DNA of 64,000 nucleotides, from assembly GCF_021458635.1 (NCBI RefSeq), contig NZ_JAIRDQ010000001.1:1550001-1614000 (forward strand), written 5' to 3'. Shown here one piece after another: positions 45,627 through 54,648 of this stretch. The number at the start of each line of letters is the position of its first letter. The stretch's first letter is position 1. A program made the position numbers and the translations under genes. Below the pieces are notes generated by a model. The model made no database searches, was not told where the DNA came from, and saw only the letters and a program-made list of their open reading frames with translations. The stretch is from Bradyrhizobium monzae. Its GTDB lineage: Bacteria; Pseudomonadota; Alphaproteobacteria; Rhizobiales; Xanthobacteraceae.

Positions 45627-47449
45627 CAGATCGTCCCCAACAGGCCCTGCGGCCTGAACCGCACGAGCAACAAGAGGACGATGCCGTAGATCAGGATGCG
45701 GTACTCCGCCGCGATCCGGAAGACTTCCGGCAGGCCAACCAGCGCGACCGCTCCGACGATAGCGCCGACGACGTTGCCCAAGCCGCCGAGGATCACGACC
45801 GTGAGCGCCAGAATGGATTGCTGCGTGTTGAAGGTCTCGTGGTTGATGTAGGAATATAGATGCGCCGCGATACCGCCGCTGACGCCGGCTGCGAACCCGC
45901 CGAAGATGAAGGCGAGCGATTTGTAGCGGTTCAGGCTGAGCCCATAGGCGCGCGCGGCGACGTCATCGTCGCGGATGGCGCGAAAGCTGCGGCCGAGATG
46001 CGATGAGAGCAAGCGCGCCTGGAGCAGCGCCAGCACGACCATCACGGCAAAGCTGAACCAGTACACCGAAGTGGGACTGATCAGATCGTAGCCGAACAGC
46101 GACAGCGGCGGGATGCCGGAGATGCCGATCGGGCCGCGTGTGACGCTTTCCCAGTTCAGGATCACCAGCGACACGATCTCGCCGATGGCGAGCGTCGCGA
46201 TCGAGACGTAATGCCCGCGCAGCCGGAACGACGGCGAGATCAGGATCGTGCCGAGCGCGGCGCTCATCAGGCCGCCGGCGATGATGGCGAGACCGACGGG
46301 AACGGAGAGCGTCAGCGACAGCAGCGCCGACGTATAGGCGCCGATCGCGAGCAGCGCGGCGTGCCCCAGCGAGACCTGGCCGATCGTGCCGGCAACCAGC
46401 GTGAGGCTGAGCGCCAGCATGCCGAGCAGCCAGGCGTTGATCAAGGTCTGCAGCACGTAGAAGGACACCGGCAACAGCGGCAGGATCGCAAACACAGCCG
46501 CCGCGACCAGCAACGCCCAGCGCGGAATGCGCACCGGCCGGCTCGGCGCGATGAATGTGCCGGTGAGCGGCTCCGGCGGCGCCTGCCGGGCGCTGGCAAA
46601 TAGCCCGTTCGGCCGCAGCACCAGCACGACGACCAGCAGCAGGAAGGCGAACAGATTGCGGTAGCTGGTGCCGAACACGGCGACGCCGTAGCTCTCGACC
46701 AATCCCAATAGCAGGCTGCCGACCACGGCACCGGGCACGTTGCCGGCGCCACCGACGACTTCCGCGACGACGCCCTTGAGCGTCGCCTGCAGGCTCATCG
46801 CGGTATCGATCTGGTTGTAGTACATGCCGACCAGCAGGCCGGAGACGCCACCGAGCGCGGCCGCAATGCCGAATACCGCCTGATTGACCCGGTTGACATC
46901 GACGCCCATCTGCATCGCGGCGTCGCGGTCCTGCGAGGCCGCGCGCACCGCCCAGCCGAGCTTGCTGTAGCGCAGGAACACGAACAGCAGCACCGCGCTG
47001 GAGATGCCGACACCAGCGATGAGGAGATCGAGCGGGCCGATCGTGCCGCCACCGACCTGGAAACGCACATCCGGCAGCTGGCTCGGCAGCGCGCGCGGAT
47101 TGGGCGAGAAGGTCAGCATCACCAGCTGATCGAGCACGAAGCTGATGCCGATCGTCGCCAGCAGCGGCGCGATGCGCACGGAGTTCTGTAAGGGCCGCAG
47201 GCCGAACCGCTCGATGATCAGCCCGACCAGCGCCGCCACCACCGCGACGAAGATGATGGTCAGCGGCAACGGCGTGTGCAGCTGCACCACCGCGACCCAG
47301 CCGATATAGGCGCCGACGAGATAGATCGATCCTTGCGCAAAGTTGATCAGCCGGCTGACGCCGAAGATCAGCGCGAGCCCGACTGCCACGAGGGCGTAGA
47401 CATTGCCGACGATCAGCCCGTTGATGGTGTAGTCGAGCCAGGAAGACAC
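45626..47449 (-). CDS. Fused LivH-LivM type ABC permease
   Basis: 607 residues, about twice the size of a single permease. The first ~290 residues are LivH-like ([60 protein letters not shown]). After a short linker the rest is LivM-like ([60 protein letters not shown]). One gene thus supplies both transmembrane halves, unlike the second system in this window (58394-60270). Confidence 0.92.
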   Translation of the reverse strand: MSSWLDYTINGLIVGNVYALVAVGLALIFGVSRLINFAQGSIYLVGAYIGWVAVVQLHTPLPLTIIFVAVVAALVGLIIERFGLRPLQNSVRIAPLLATIGISFVLDQLVMLTFSPNPRALPSQLPDVRFQVGGGTIGPLDLLIAGVGISSAVLLFVFLRYSKLGWAVRAASQDRDAAMQMGVDVNRVNQAVFGIAAALGGVSGLLVGMYYNQIDTAMSLQATLKGVVAEVVGGAGNVPGAVVGSLLLGLVESYGVAVFGTSYRNLFAFLLLVVVLVLRPNGLFASARQAPPEPLTGTFIAPSRPVRIPRWALLVAAAVFAILPLLPVSFYVLQTLINAWLLGMLALSLTLVAGTIGQVSLGHAALLAIGAYTSALLSLTLSVPVGLAIIAGGLMSAALGTILISPSFRLRGHYVSIATLAIGEIVSLVILNWESVTRGPIGISGIPPLSLFGYDLISPTSVYWFSFAVMVVLALLQARLLSSHLGRSFRAIRDDDVAARAYGLSLNRYKSLAFIFGGFAAGVSGGIAAHLYSYINHETFNTQQSILALTVVILGGLGNVVGAIVGAVALVGLPEVFRIAAEYRILIYGIVLLLLVRFRPQGLLGTI

Positions 47450-47502
47450 GCGATAGTCCCAATCAGAGAAAAGCGGCCGAGACTGGAGCCCCGGCCATCA
47501 TG

Positions 47503-48660
47503 TCAGGTCGGCTTGCCGTCCCAAAGCGAGAACTGGCCCTTGCGGACAACGAGTTCTGCATTCATCGCGCCTTTGACGCGGCGGCTCGCGACGTCGAACG
47601 TCGCGGCGCCGAAGATCACGCTCGGAACGTCCTTGACCTTGGTGAAGGCGTCGCGGATCGCCTTGCGATCGGTGCCGCCGATCTTCACCACGGCGGCGGC
47701 CATGTTCATGGCGTCATAGGCGTAGGCGTTGAAGGCATCGGGCTCGAGCCCGTTGTACTTCTTCTTGAAGCCAGCGATGAATTTCTGCACTTCTGGCCGC
47801 GGATCCTCCGGGAAGTAGCGCGTGCCGACGTGAACGTCCTCGACGGCGTCACCGCCGAGCTCGAGGAATTTCGGCGAATAGACCGAGCTCGCGGCGCAGA
47901 TCACCTGCTTCAACCCGACCTGGCGCGCCTGCCGCGCGATCAGCGCACCGTCGGAATAATAGGAGATCAGGATCAGCCCATCCGGATTGGCGTCGCGGAC
48001 GCGGACCAGCGTGGAGCGGAAGTCGCGCTCCTCGGCGATATAGCCTTCGGTGATGGCGATCTCCGCGCCAAATTCCTTGGCGGCGTTGTTGAAATAGTCG
48101 CGGCTGGTGCGGCCCCAATCGGTGTTGAGGTGCAGCACCGCAAGCTTCTTCAGGCCAAGCTTCTTCACCGCATAGGCCGCCAGCAGCGGCTGCTCGTCGG
48201 CCTGGCTCACCGACGTGCTCCACATGAAATCACCGCCCTTGGTGAAATCAGGGTGCGAATTGGTGAAACCGAACTGCACGAGGCCGCCGCGCTGATAGAT
48301 CGGCGAGGCCGCCATCGAGGCGGGGCTGGAGAAATCGCCGAGCTCCAGCACGATGCGGGGGTCGGAGACGAATTTCTGCGCGATCGCCACCGACTGGCGC
48401 GGATCGCTCTGGCTGTCCTCGAAGCTGTAGGCGAGCTTGCGGCCGTTGATGCCGCCGCCGGCCAGGATCTCGTCGAGCGCGAGATCGAAGCCCTGCTTCC
48501 ACTGCGTGCCATATTGCGCATTCGGCCCCGTGAGCGGCCCGCTGACGCCGAGCAGGATCGGTTCGGCGTTGTCAGCGAAAGCTGCGCGCGAGAGTGATGT
48601 TCCCGCGATTGCGGCGGCGAGCGAGCCCTTGATCAGGGTTCGGCGATCGATGTTGCTCAT
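47503..48660 (-). CDS. Branched-chain-type ABC substrate-binding protein
   Basis: 385 residues from the ATG at 48660; upstream Met codons in frame would spoil the signal. A twin-arginine-like signal (IDRRTLIKGSLAAAIAGTSL) is followed by the type I periplasmic binding fold (ILLGVSGPLTGPNAQYGTQW; VLHLNTDWGRTSRDYFNNAA). Ligand cannot be told by eye; LivK-family proteins bind amino acids, amides or aromatic acids. It supplies the fused permease downstream. Confidence 0.92.
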   Translation of the reverse strand: MSNIDRRTLIKGSLAAAIAGTSLSRAAFADNAEPILLGVSGPLTGPNAQYGTQWKQGFDLALDEILAGGGINGRKLAYSFEDSQSDPRQSVAIAQKFVSDPRIVLELGDFSSPASMAASPIYQRGGLVQFGFTNSHPDFTKGGDFMWSTSVSQADEQPLLAAYAVKKLGLKKLAVLHLNTDWGRTSRDYFNNAAKEFGAEIAITEGYIAEERDFRSTLVRVRDANPDGLILISYYSDGALIARQARQVGLKQVICAASSVYSPKFLELGGDAVEDVHVGTRYFPEDPRPEVQKFIAGFKKKYNGLEPDAFNAYAYDAMNMAAAVVKIGGTDRKAIRDAFTKVKDVPSVIFGAATFDVASRRVKGAMNAELVVRKGQFSLWDGKPT

Positions 48661-48722
48661 GCACGGCTCCATCCAGTCAGGTGTTACAAACAAAGCAGCA
48701 ATTCTTGTGCCGGTGAGATTGC

Positions 48723-49301
48723 CTATTTCGAGGGCTCGCCGAGCGACAGCATCAGCCGGTTCGCCCAGTTGAAGAACGAGGCGCCGTTGATGACGTCGAC
48801 GATCTCGGCGTCGTCGAGGCCCGCACTGCGCAGCTCCGCGATATTATCAGGGCCGAAGGCGATCGGCGTCGAGGCCAGTGCCACCGAGGCCTTGATCACG
48901 GCGTTCCAGCGCGCGCCGAGATCGGCGTTGACGCCTTCATCGAGCAGCTTCTGCACGTCCTCGCGGCGTTTGGAATAGGTGCTGGCGAAGCGCGCATGTA
49001 CCGAGGCGCAATAGATGCAGCCGTTGTAGCGCGAGGTCGCCGCCGCCGCGAGCTCACGCTCGGCACGCGGCAGGCCGTCGGCGACGTTGTAGAAGATGTC
49101 CTTGTCGGTCTTGGTGCGGGCTTCCAGCACCTCGGGATCGCGCACCAGCAGGCGAAAATATTCCGACTTGGCGCGGGCGCGATCGACCAGGCCGGCGAAA
49201 TGCCGCTCGGTGAGCTCGGCCTCGGGCAGCGGCTCGATCCAGGAGACCCAGCCAAGCTCGTCCTGGGTGAAGACGACGGGCGGATTGACGGTGGCGCTCA
49301 T
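48723..49301 (-). CDS. Alkylhydroperoxidase (AhpD/CMD fold) protein, Avi_7169-like
   Basis: 192 residues. The AhpD-type motif CIYCASVHARF gives Cys95, Cys98 and His102. N-terminal part VVFTQDELGWVSWIEPLPEA. It resembles the family described as 'alkylhydroperoxidase domain protein, Avi_7169 family', whose members are encoded together with the next two genes. Possible redox partner for products of the flavin monooxygenase; the reaction is unknown. Confidence 0.8.
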   Translation of the reverse strand: MSATVNPPVVFTQDELGWVSWIEPLPEAELTERHFAGLVDRARAKSEYFRLLVRDPEVLEARTKTDKDIFYNVADGLPRAERELAAAATSRYNGCIYCASVHARFASTYSKRREDVQKLLDEGVNADLGARWNAVIKASVALASTPIAFGPDNIAELRSAGLDDAEIVDVINGASFFNWANRLMLSLGEPSK

Positions 49302-49315
49302 GATGCAGCCTCTTC

Positions 49316-49918
49316 TTACGCGTTTACTGCGGCGAGCGTGCGCAGGCCGCTGATGACCCGCACCTGAAACGACAGAAACGCGACGAGTTGGGAGAAGGTG
49401 ACGATGCCGGTGTTCGACCAGCCGGCGGCAAGCAGCGCCTTCATGTCGGTGGACGCCGCATCGCGCGGCCGGAACACCAGGAGGTGCGCATGCTCGAGCG
49501 CCGCGACGAGCCGGGTGCCGAGAACTGGCATGCTCGCCGCGCTCACCCGATAAATAAGACCGGCCGTGTTCTCGGCCGAGAGCGGGCCGGCAGGGAACGA
49601 GCCATACGGACCCGAGGTCTTGCCCCGCGCGATCTCGGCCTCGATCGCTTCAAGCAGGGCCGCCCCACCCGCGCTCGCCACAAGCTTCTCGCGATAGAAA
49701 GTCGCAACGGGGGACTCGCCATGGAGACCGGTTACGAAGGCCGCGACCGCGGCCCGCTCGAGCAGCGAGACCTCGCCGGCGTCGATCGGCTCGAACAGGG
49801 AGAGATAGCTCTTCTGCGCGTTCTCGCGCGCCTGCAGGCGCTTGGCGCGGATGGTGTCCAGCGCCGACCCGGGCTTGATCCCGGCGAGCGTGTCGATGAT
49901 GTCAGGCGTACTCATCAT
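49316..49918 (-). CDS. CMD-domain protein, Avi_7170-like
   Basis: 200 residues. AhpD-like helical fold (LLERAAVAAFVTGLHGESPV; YREKLVASAGGAALLEAIEA) but without the CxxC motif, so it is probably not a peroxidase on its own. Starts 30 bp after the monooxygenase gene stop and lies 14 bp before the CxxC-containing partner. The two proteins may act as a pair. Confidence 0.75.
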   Translation of the reverse strand: MMSTPDIIDTLAGIKPGSALDTIRAKRLQARENAQKSYLSLFEPIDAGEVSLLERAAVAAFVTGLHGESPVATFYREKLVASAGGAALLEAIEAEIARGKTSGPYGSFPAGPLSAENTAGLIYRVSAASMPVLGTRLVAALEHAHLLVFRPRDAASTDMKALLAAGWSNTGIVTFSQLVAFLSFQVRVISGLRTLAAVNA

Positions 49919-49947
49919 AAGGCCTCGTACAATCCAGAAAATCCCGG

Positions 49948-50982
49948 CTAGCCGGCCAGGGCCACATCAGGCGCGGTCCGGCTCCAGCCCAGCGCCGGCG
50001 CGACCTTGTCGGCCACGAGTTCGATCGAGCGCAGCACATAGGGATGCGGCGCATCGACCGAATGGACCTGGAACACCAGATCGGTCACCCGCTCCAGCGT
50101 CGCGTCGGTGCGCAGCGAGGCAATGACCTCGTCGGCGCCGCCGACATGGGTGTCAAACGCCGTGATCATCTCCTCCAGCGTCTCGCCCGGAGGAAGGTGA
50201 CCGCCCTTCATGAACTGCGGCAATGCGCGCCGCAGCCCGATGTCTGCCAGCCGCACCGCCTCGCGATGATCGTCCGCGACGAACACGCTGCGCGACGCCA
50301 TGATGCGCGGCTCGGCGCCCGGCGGCAGTGCCGCGAGATAGGCATCGATGATCGGGTTCTGGATCTCGGCGAGCGTGGCGTTTGGCGCGTCCTTGGCGCG
50401 CGGCTGGGTGCGCGAGAGCAGCAGGCCGTCGCCAGCCTTTCCGGCGCGCGCCCCGCCCGCCACCGAGAACGTCGCCTGCCAGATGCGCTTGTCCAATTGC
50501 GGCCGCTGCGGATAGAGCGTGTCGCCGCCGTCGAGCTGTTTGCCCGTCAGCGCCTTGCGGACCACCTCCAGATTGCGCGCGAAGATCTCGTTGCGCTGGG
50601 TGCCGTCGAGACCGAAAGCGGCAAACGCGGACGGGTTGCCACCAGTTCCTACGCCGAGCTCGAACCGACCGTTGCAAAGCAGATCAAGCACCGCGGCGTC
50701 CTCTGCCACCCGGACCGCACTCTCCAGCGGCAAGGTGACGATGCCGGTGCCGAGGCGAATGCGCGAGGTTTGGGCTGCGACATAGCCGAGGAACGTGAAG
50801 GGCGACGGCAGTCCGCCCTCGCGCTCGTGAAAATGGTGCTGCGCGATCCACGCGGAATCGAGCCCCGCCTTCTCGGCCCGCACGATCTGCTCGGCGGCGA
50901 AGCGATACCGCTCCGCAGGCGGTGCCTCGTCGAGCAGCCGCGTGAAGAAGCCCAGGCGTTTCAGGTTTGCAAAGCGTTTCAT
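49948..50982 (-). CDS. FMN-dependent luciferase-like monooxygenase
   Basis: 344 residues from the ATG at 50982. Bacterial-luciferase TIM barrel: LKRLGFFTRLLDEAPPAERY at the start, SAWIAQHHFHEREGGLPSPF, and RIRLGTGIVTLPLESAVRVA. It resembles the KPN_01858-type family, which occurs with the two CMD/peroxidase proteins found next to it. Substrate is unknown; C-S or C-N cleavage of an imported compound is a guess. Confidence 0.82.
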   Translation of the reverse strand: MKRFANLKRLGFFTRLLDEAPPAERYRFAAEQIVRAEKAGLDSAWIAQHHFHEREGGLPSPFTFLGYVAAQTSRIRLGTGIVTLPLESAVRVAEDAAVLDLLCNGRFELGVGTGGNPSAFAAFGLDGTQRNEIFARNLEVVRKALTGKQLDGGDTLYPQRPQLDKRIWQATFSVAGGARAGKAGDGLLLSRTQPRAKDAPNATLAEIQNPIIDAYLAALPPGAEPRIMASRSVFVADDHREAVRLADIGLRRALPQFMKGGHLPPGETLEEMITAFDTHVGGADEVIASLRTDATLERVTDLVFQVHSVDAPHPYVLRSIELVADKVAPALGWSRTAPDVALAG

Positions 50983-51113
50983 ACGACCCCTGTCGGGCGA
51001 GGATGGCCACGACCCCGATGATGTCGGTTGCGAGGGCCCAACACAAGCGGGCAATGCGCAAGGCTGCCCGCCGCGACCGGCCTCGTGCGCTGGACCTTGT
51101 CTAGGCAGATTGC

Positions 51114-51896
51114 CTACCAGCTCGGCAGCACTGCGCCCTTGAACTTGGTGAGGATGAACTCCTTCACCTCGGGCGTGTGATAGCTGTCGACCAGGATCTT
51201 GACCCAGGGCTTGTCCTTGTCGGCGCTGCGCACCGCGATGAGGTTGACATAGGGCCCCTTCGGGTCCTCGCGCAGGATCGGGTCCTTGACGGGATCGAGG
51301 CCCGCCTGGGTTGCATAATTGGTGTTGATCGCGGCTGCGTCGACGTCGTCGAGCGCGCGCGGCGCCTGGGCCGCATCGACCTCGATGAACTTCAGCTTCT
51401 TGGGATTCTCGGTGACGTCGAGCACGGTCGGCTTGAAGCCCACACCGTCCTTCAGCTTGATCACGCCCTTGTCGCGCAAGAGCAGCAGCACGCGGCCGCC
51501 ATTCGTCGGGTCGTTGGGGATCGAGATCTTGCCGCTGTCGGGAATGTCAGCGAAAGCTTTGTGCTTCTTCGAATAGACGCCGATCGGGAAATTCACGGTC
51601 AGAGCGACCGACTCGATCTTGTAGCCGCGGTCGGCCTTCTGATTGTCCAGATAAGGCTGGTTCTGGAACGAATTGGCCTGGATGTCGCCGGCATCGAGCG
51701 CCGCGTTCGGCACCACATAGTCGGAGAATTCGATGAGCTGGATGTCGAGCCCCTGCTTGGCGGCGACCGGCTTCACGGCCTCGAAGATCTGGGCATGCGG
51801 CCCCGGCGTCACGCCGATCTTGATGGTCTCGGCTGATACTGCGGCCGACCATGCGGCCAGCGCCGTTGCGAGGATCAAAGCGGGACGAAACGACAT
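51114..51896 (-). CDS. NlpA/MetQ-family substrate-binding protein
   Basis: 260 residues from the ATG at 51896, preceded by CACGGAG. It has a type I signal peptide (ALILATALAAWSAAVSAETI) with no lipobox Cys, unlike most MetQ proteins. Family segments: GVTPGPHAQIFEAVKPVAAK, DIQANSFQNQPYLDNQKADR, PNDPTNGGRVLLLLRDKGVI. MetQ proteins bind methionine or related sulphur compounds. No metN or metI is adjacent, so it is an orphan or serves another transporter. Likely the first gene of the operon leading to the luciferase-like gene. Confidence 0.88.
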   Translation of the reverse strand: MSFRPALILATALAAWSAAVSAETIKIGVTPGPHAQIFEAVKPVAAKQGLDIQLIEFSDYVVPNAALDAGDIQANSFQNQPYLDNQKADRGYKIESVALTVNFPIGVYSKKHKAFADIPDSGKISIPNDPTNGGRVLLLLRDKGVIKLKDGVGFKPTVLDVTENPKKLKFIEVDAAQAPRALDDVDAAAINTNYATQAGLDPVKDPILREDPKGPYVNLIAVRSADKDKPWVKILVDSYHTPEVKEFILTKFKGAVLPSW

Positions 51897-51981
51897 CTTG
51901 GTCTCCGTGACTCGACGACAATGAGTGGAACCGTATTCGCTTCTCCGCCGGGCGAAATCAATGAAATGAAAATCCATATTT

Positions 51982-51996
51982 CCCGCCTGCGGCGGG
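51982..51996 (-). terminator. Small hairpin between the MATE and MetQ-like genes
   Basis: CCCGCC-TGC-GGCGGG, six perfect pairs with a 3-nt loop, lies in the 175-bp gap after the MATE stop and is followed on the minus strand by GAAATATGGATTTT. It may end the MATE transcript or act in the leader of the MetQ-like gene. Confidence 0.4.
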
Positions 51997-52071
51997 CAAC
52001 GCTTCTCCGTTCGCCGCAAAATGGGAAACGAACGCAAATCGGGGCAGATGCAGGCCGCGCGCAAGCCCTTC

Positions 52072-53514
52072 CTAGGCGCGCGGCTCGGCGCGCCAGGTCG
52101 ACGGCGACAGCATGATCAGCACGCAGATCACGGCGTAGGCGGCGAGCGACACCGTGACCATGGCGGCGAGCCCGGTCATTCCCGCGCCGAAATACGCAAC
52201 CGCAATCCAGCCGCCGCCGGCCGCGATCAGGATGCGCGCGACCGCGGACAGCAGAGGACCCATTGCCCGGCCCGTGCCTTGCGCGGCGAACGACGCGACG
52301 AAGCCAAAACCCAGCGCGGCATAGGCTGGCGCCACGATGCGCAAGTAGGTCATGCCTTCGCTCACCACGTCCGCGTCGTGGCTGAAGAGATGCAGCCAGG
52401 CCGTCGGAAAGATCGCGACCAGGAGGCCGATCGCGCCGGTCATGATCATGCCGGCGGCGCCACTGACCCAGCCGATCCTCTGCGCCCGCGCCGCCTGGCC
52501 CGCCCCCATGTTGACGCCGACCATGGTCAGCGTCGCCGTGCTGATGCCGAACAGCAGCGGGATCATGATGTAGTCGAGCCGCGAGGCGATGCCGTAGCCG
52601 GCAAGCGCGGAGGTGCCGAACAGCCCGACCGCGCCGGTGACGAGGATGACGGTGAGGTTGGTCAGAACGGCGTTGAACGCAGTAGGGATGCCGACCTTCA
52701 ACATGTCGCTGAAAATCTTTGCGCGCAGCGGCACGATGTGCAGCCTCAGACCGGATGCCCCCGAGGACATGTAGCGCAGCAGGAACAGCATGGCCGCGCC
52801 GTAATAGAGGCCGAAGGCAATGCCGGCGCCGCCGATGCCGAGACTTGGGACTGGTCCGAAGCCGAAGATCAGCAGCGGCGACACCGGGATCGTCACGATC
52901 GCGCCGATCAGCGTCACCAGCGCCGGCACCTTGACGTTGCCGGAGCCGCGCAGCGCCGCCGCCTGGAGGTTAACGATCCAGACGGGAATCGCGCCCGCGA
53001 ACAGATAACTCGAATAGGTGATGGCCGCGTCGAGCGCGCCGTCGCGGCCGCCGAGGGCGCGGAACAACGCCGGGCCGCCGAAGTGCACCCCCAGCGTAAA
53101 CAGCGCGCCCGCGATGATCGCGAGCACAATGGCGTGGAACAGTGCCGCATCCGCGTCGTCGCGGCGGCCGGCGCCGACCGCGCGCGCCACCGACGAGGCG
53201 ACGCCTGAGCCGAACCCGCCATTCGACATCATGGTCATCAGCATGAAGATCGGGAATACCAGCGCGGCACCGGCCAGCGCATCGGTGCCGAGATAGCCGA
53301 CATAATAGGCTTCCGCGATATTGACCGCGGTCTGCGCCACCAGGACGGTCACGGTCGGCAGCGCGAGCTTGAGCAGCGTCGGCAGGATCGGCGCCGTCAG
53401 AAGCGCGGCGCGCCGCTGATCGGCGGCTATCGGCGCGGTGCGAGGCGCGGACACGCTGCGAGCGGGCGCCTCCATTGTGGACAAAGGCGATGCGGCGACG
53501 TCCTCGACTGACAT
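52072..53514 (-). CDS. MATE-family efflux transporter
   Basis: 480 residues from the ATG at 53514, with AGGA eight bases upstream. An ATG at 53562 would add 16 residues but has no ribosome site and sits directly behind a TATAAT, so it could be used only on a leaderless mRNA. Twelve hydrophobic segments in two halves, with MATE features (LALPTVTVLVAQTAVNIAEA; ALAGAALVFPIFMLMTMMSN; VASSVARAVGAGRRDDADAA). Exports drugs or metabolites by ion antiport. Divergent from a TetR gene that probably represses it. Confidence 0.92.
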   Translation of the reverse strand: MSVEDVAASPLSTMEAPARSVSAPRTAPIAADQRRAALLTAPILPTLLKLALPTVTVLVAQTAVNIAEAYYVGYLGTDALAGAALVFPIFMLMTMMSNGGFGSGVASSVARAVGAGRRDDADAALFHAIVLAIIAGALFTLGVHFGGPALFRALGGRDGALDAAITYSSYLFAGAIPVWIVNLQAAALRGSGNVKVPALVTLIGAIVTIPVSPLLIFGFGPVPSLGIGGAGIAFGLYYGAAMLFLLRYMSSGASGLRLHIVPLRAKIFSDMLKVGIPTAFNAVLTNLTVILVTGAVGLFGTSALAGYGIASRLDYIMIPLLFGISTATLTMVGVNMGAGQAARAQRIGWVSGAAGMIMTGAIGLLVAIFPTAWLHLFSHDADVVSEGMTYLRIVAPAYAALGFGFVASFAAQGTGRAMGPLLSAVARILIAAGGGWIAVAYFGAGMTGLAAMVTVSLAAYAVICVLIMLSPSTWRAEPRA

Positions 53515-53560
53515 TCCTGAGGTCCTGTTGTTCTTCGGGCCCGCCGCCGGTGCGTCAGCC

Positions 53561-53603
53561 ATTGTATTATAATCATCATGCTTTATTATGATCGTAATGC
53601 AAT
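53561..53603. promoter_or_regulatory. TetR-type operator in the MATE/TetR divergent promoter
   Basis: Two 19-bp arms (53561-53579 and 53585-53603) match in inverted orientation at 15 of 19 positions around GCTTT. On the minus strand TATAAT (53571-53566) is a -10 box for the MATE gene. On the plus strand TTGTAT (53562-53567) and TATTAT (53584-53589), 16 bp apart, could serve the TetR gene. Binding here would block both. Confidence 0.65.
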
Positions 53604-53668
53604 AGCAAATCGCTCACGATCCCGTGGCCGCGCCTTTCAGGCCGGCCGACAGGAGGGAGTCAGGCCCC

Positions 53669-54244
53669 ATGCGCTACGAAAAGGGACACAAGGACGAGAC
53701 CCGCCGGCACATCCTGGATGTCGCCTCAGCGCAGTTCCGCGAGAGCGGGATCGCCGCAGTCGGCCTATCCGGCATCATGTCGGAGGCGGGCCTCACCAAC
53801 GGCGCCTTCTACTCGCACTTCGCCTCCAAGGAGGATCTGGTGCGGGAGGTGCTGATCGACGCGCTCACCCGGCGCGAAGAGCGACACAAGGCCAATCTGG
53901 AAAACGGCGTCGCGCTGGAGAGCACGATCCGCGACTATCTCTCGACGCGGCATCGCGACCACGCTGGAACCGGCTGCCCGACCGCCGCACTTGTCGCCGA
54001 GATCGCGCGCCATCCGAAGGCGACACGCGATGCCTTCACCGGCAAGGTCGCTGACATCATCGTGCTGATGGCGGAGCAGATCAGGCAGGGCTCCGCCAAG
54101 GAGCGGCGACGCAAAGCGATCACGATCTATTCGACCATGGTCGGCGCGCTGCAATTGGCCCGCGCCGTCAACGACAAGGAATTGTCCGATGAAATCCTGG
54201 AGAATGCGGTGGAAGCCGCGGTGACAATCGCGAACGAACGCTGA
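53669..54244 (+). CDS. TetR-family repressor
   Basis: 191 residues from the ATG at 53669, with AGGAGG at 53651-53656; a GTG at 53624 is less likely. HTH at about 15-55 (LSGIMSEAGLTNGAFYSHFA SKEDLVREVL, split for length). The C-terminal ligand domain has CPTAALVAEIARHPKATRDA, as in the AcrR/YcdC-like group with a Cys in the pocket. It is divergent from the MATE exporter and probably represses it and itself through the palindrome between them. Confidence 0.93.
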   Translation: MRYEKGHKDETRRHILDVASAQFRESGIAAVGLSGIMSEAGLTNGAFYSHFASKEDLVREVLIDALTRREERHKANLENGVALESTIRDYLSTRHRDHAGTGCPTAALVAEIARHPKATRDAFTGKVADIIVLMAEQIRQGSAKERRRKAITIYSTMVGALQLARAVNDKELSDEILENAVEAAVTIANER

Positions 54245-54299
54245 CGCGTTCGACAGCCCGATCGCCAACTTCCCCAAGCTCGCTGAGTTCGCACTGGAC

Positions 54300-54329
54300 C
54301 CGTCGCCTGAACCTGCTGTCAGGCGACGG
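54300..54329 (+). terminator. Intrinsic terminator after the TetR gene
   Basis: CCGTCGCCTGA and its exact complement around an 8-nt loop, followed by TCCGGTTTTCC. It lies between the convergent TetR and DUF1330 genes and could act on both strands. Confidence 0.8.
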
Positions 54330-54350
54330 TCCGGTTTTCCTCAAGACGAT

Positions 54351-54638
54351 CTAGTCAAGTCCCTCGACCGCCACCATGTGGCGCTCGGACGTGCCAATGG
54401 TGTATTTGAGCGCCTCGGAATATTCGGGCGAGTTGTAGCATTTCACCGCGGCATCGAGGCTCGGAAAGCGCGCGACGATGCTGCGTTCGTAATTGCCGCC
54501 CTCGAGGATTACCTGCTTGCCACCGCGCGCGAGAAACACGCCGCCATGCTTCTCGATGGCAGGCCCGGCGAGAGCGGCGTACTTCCCGTAAGTTTCGGGA
54601 TCGGTCACGTGAACGCGTGCGCACCAATAGGCAGACAT
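54351..54638 (-). CDS. DUF1330 family protein
   Basis: 95 residues from the ATG at 54638. The family pattern is clear: YWCARVHVTDPETYGKYAAL, ARGGKQVILEGGNYERSIVA RFPSLDAAVKCYNSPEYSEA (split for length). These small ferredoxin-like-fold proteins are of unknown function and are often found in catabolic operons. It is the last gene of the ABC-transporter/dehydrogenase run, 10 bp after the dehydrogenase gene. Confidence 0.9.
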   Translation of the reverse strand: MSAYWCARVHVTDPETYGKYAALAGPAIEKHGGVFLARGGKQVILEGGNYERSIVARFPSLDAAVKCYNSPEYSEALKYTIGTSERHMVAVEGLD

Positions 54639-54648
54639 GGCTCTTCCT

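Noticed and set aside
46211..46603. ORFs antisense to the fused permease
   Set aside because: Shadow frames of a GC-rich gene with Arg/Gln/Asp-rich composition.
51897..52071. Possible SAM-type riboswitch before the MetQ-like gene
   Set aside because: I looked for SAM-II-like conserved blocks and pseudoknot pairing and found none; only a short GC hairpin is present.
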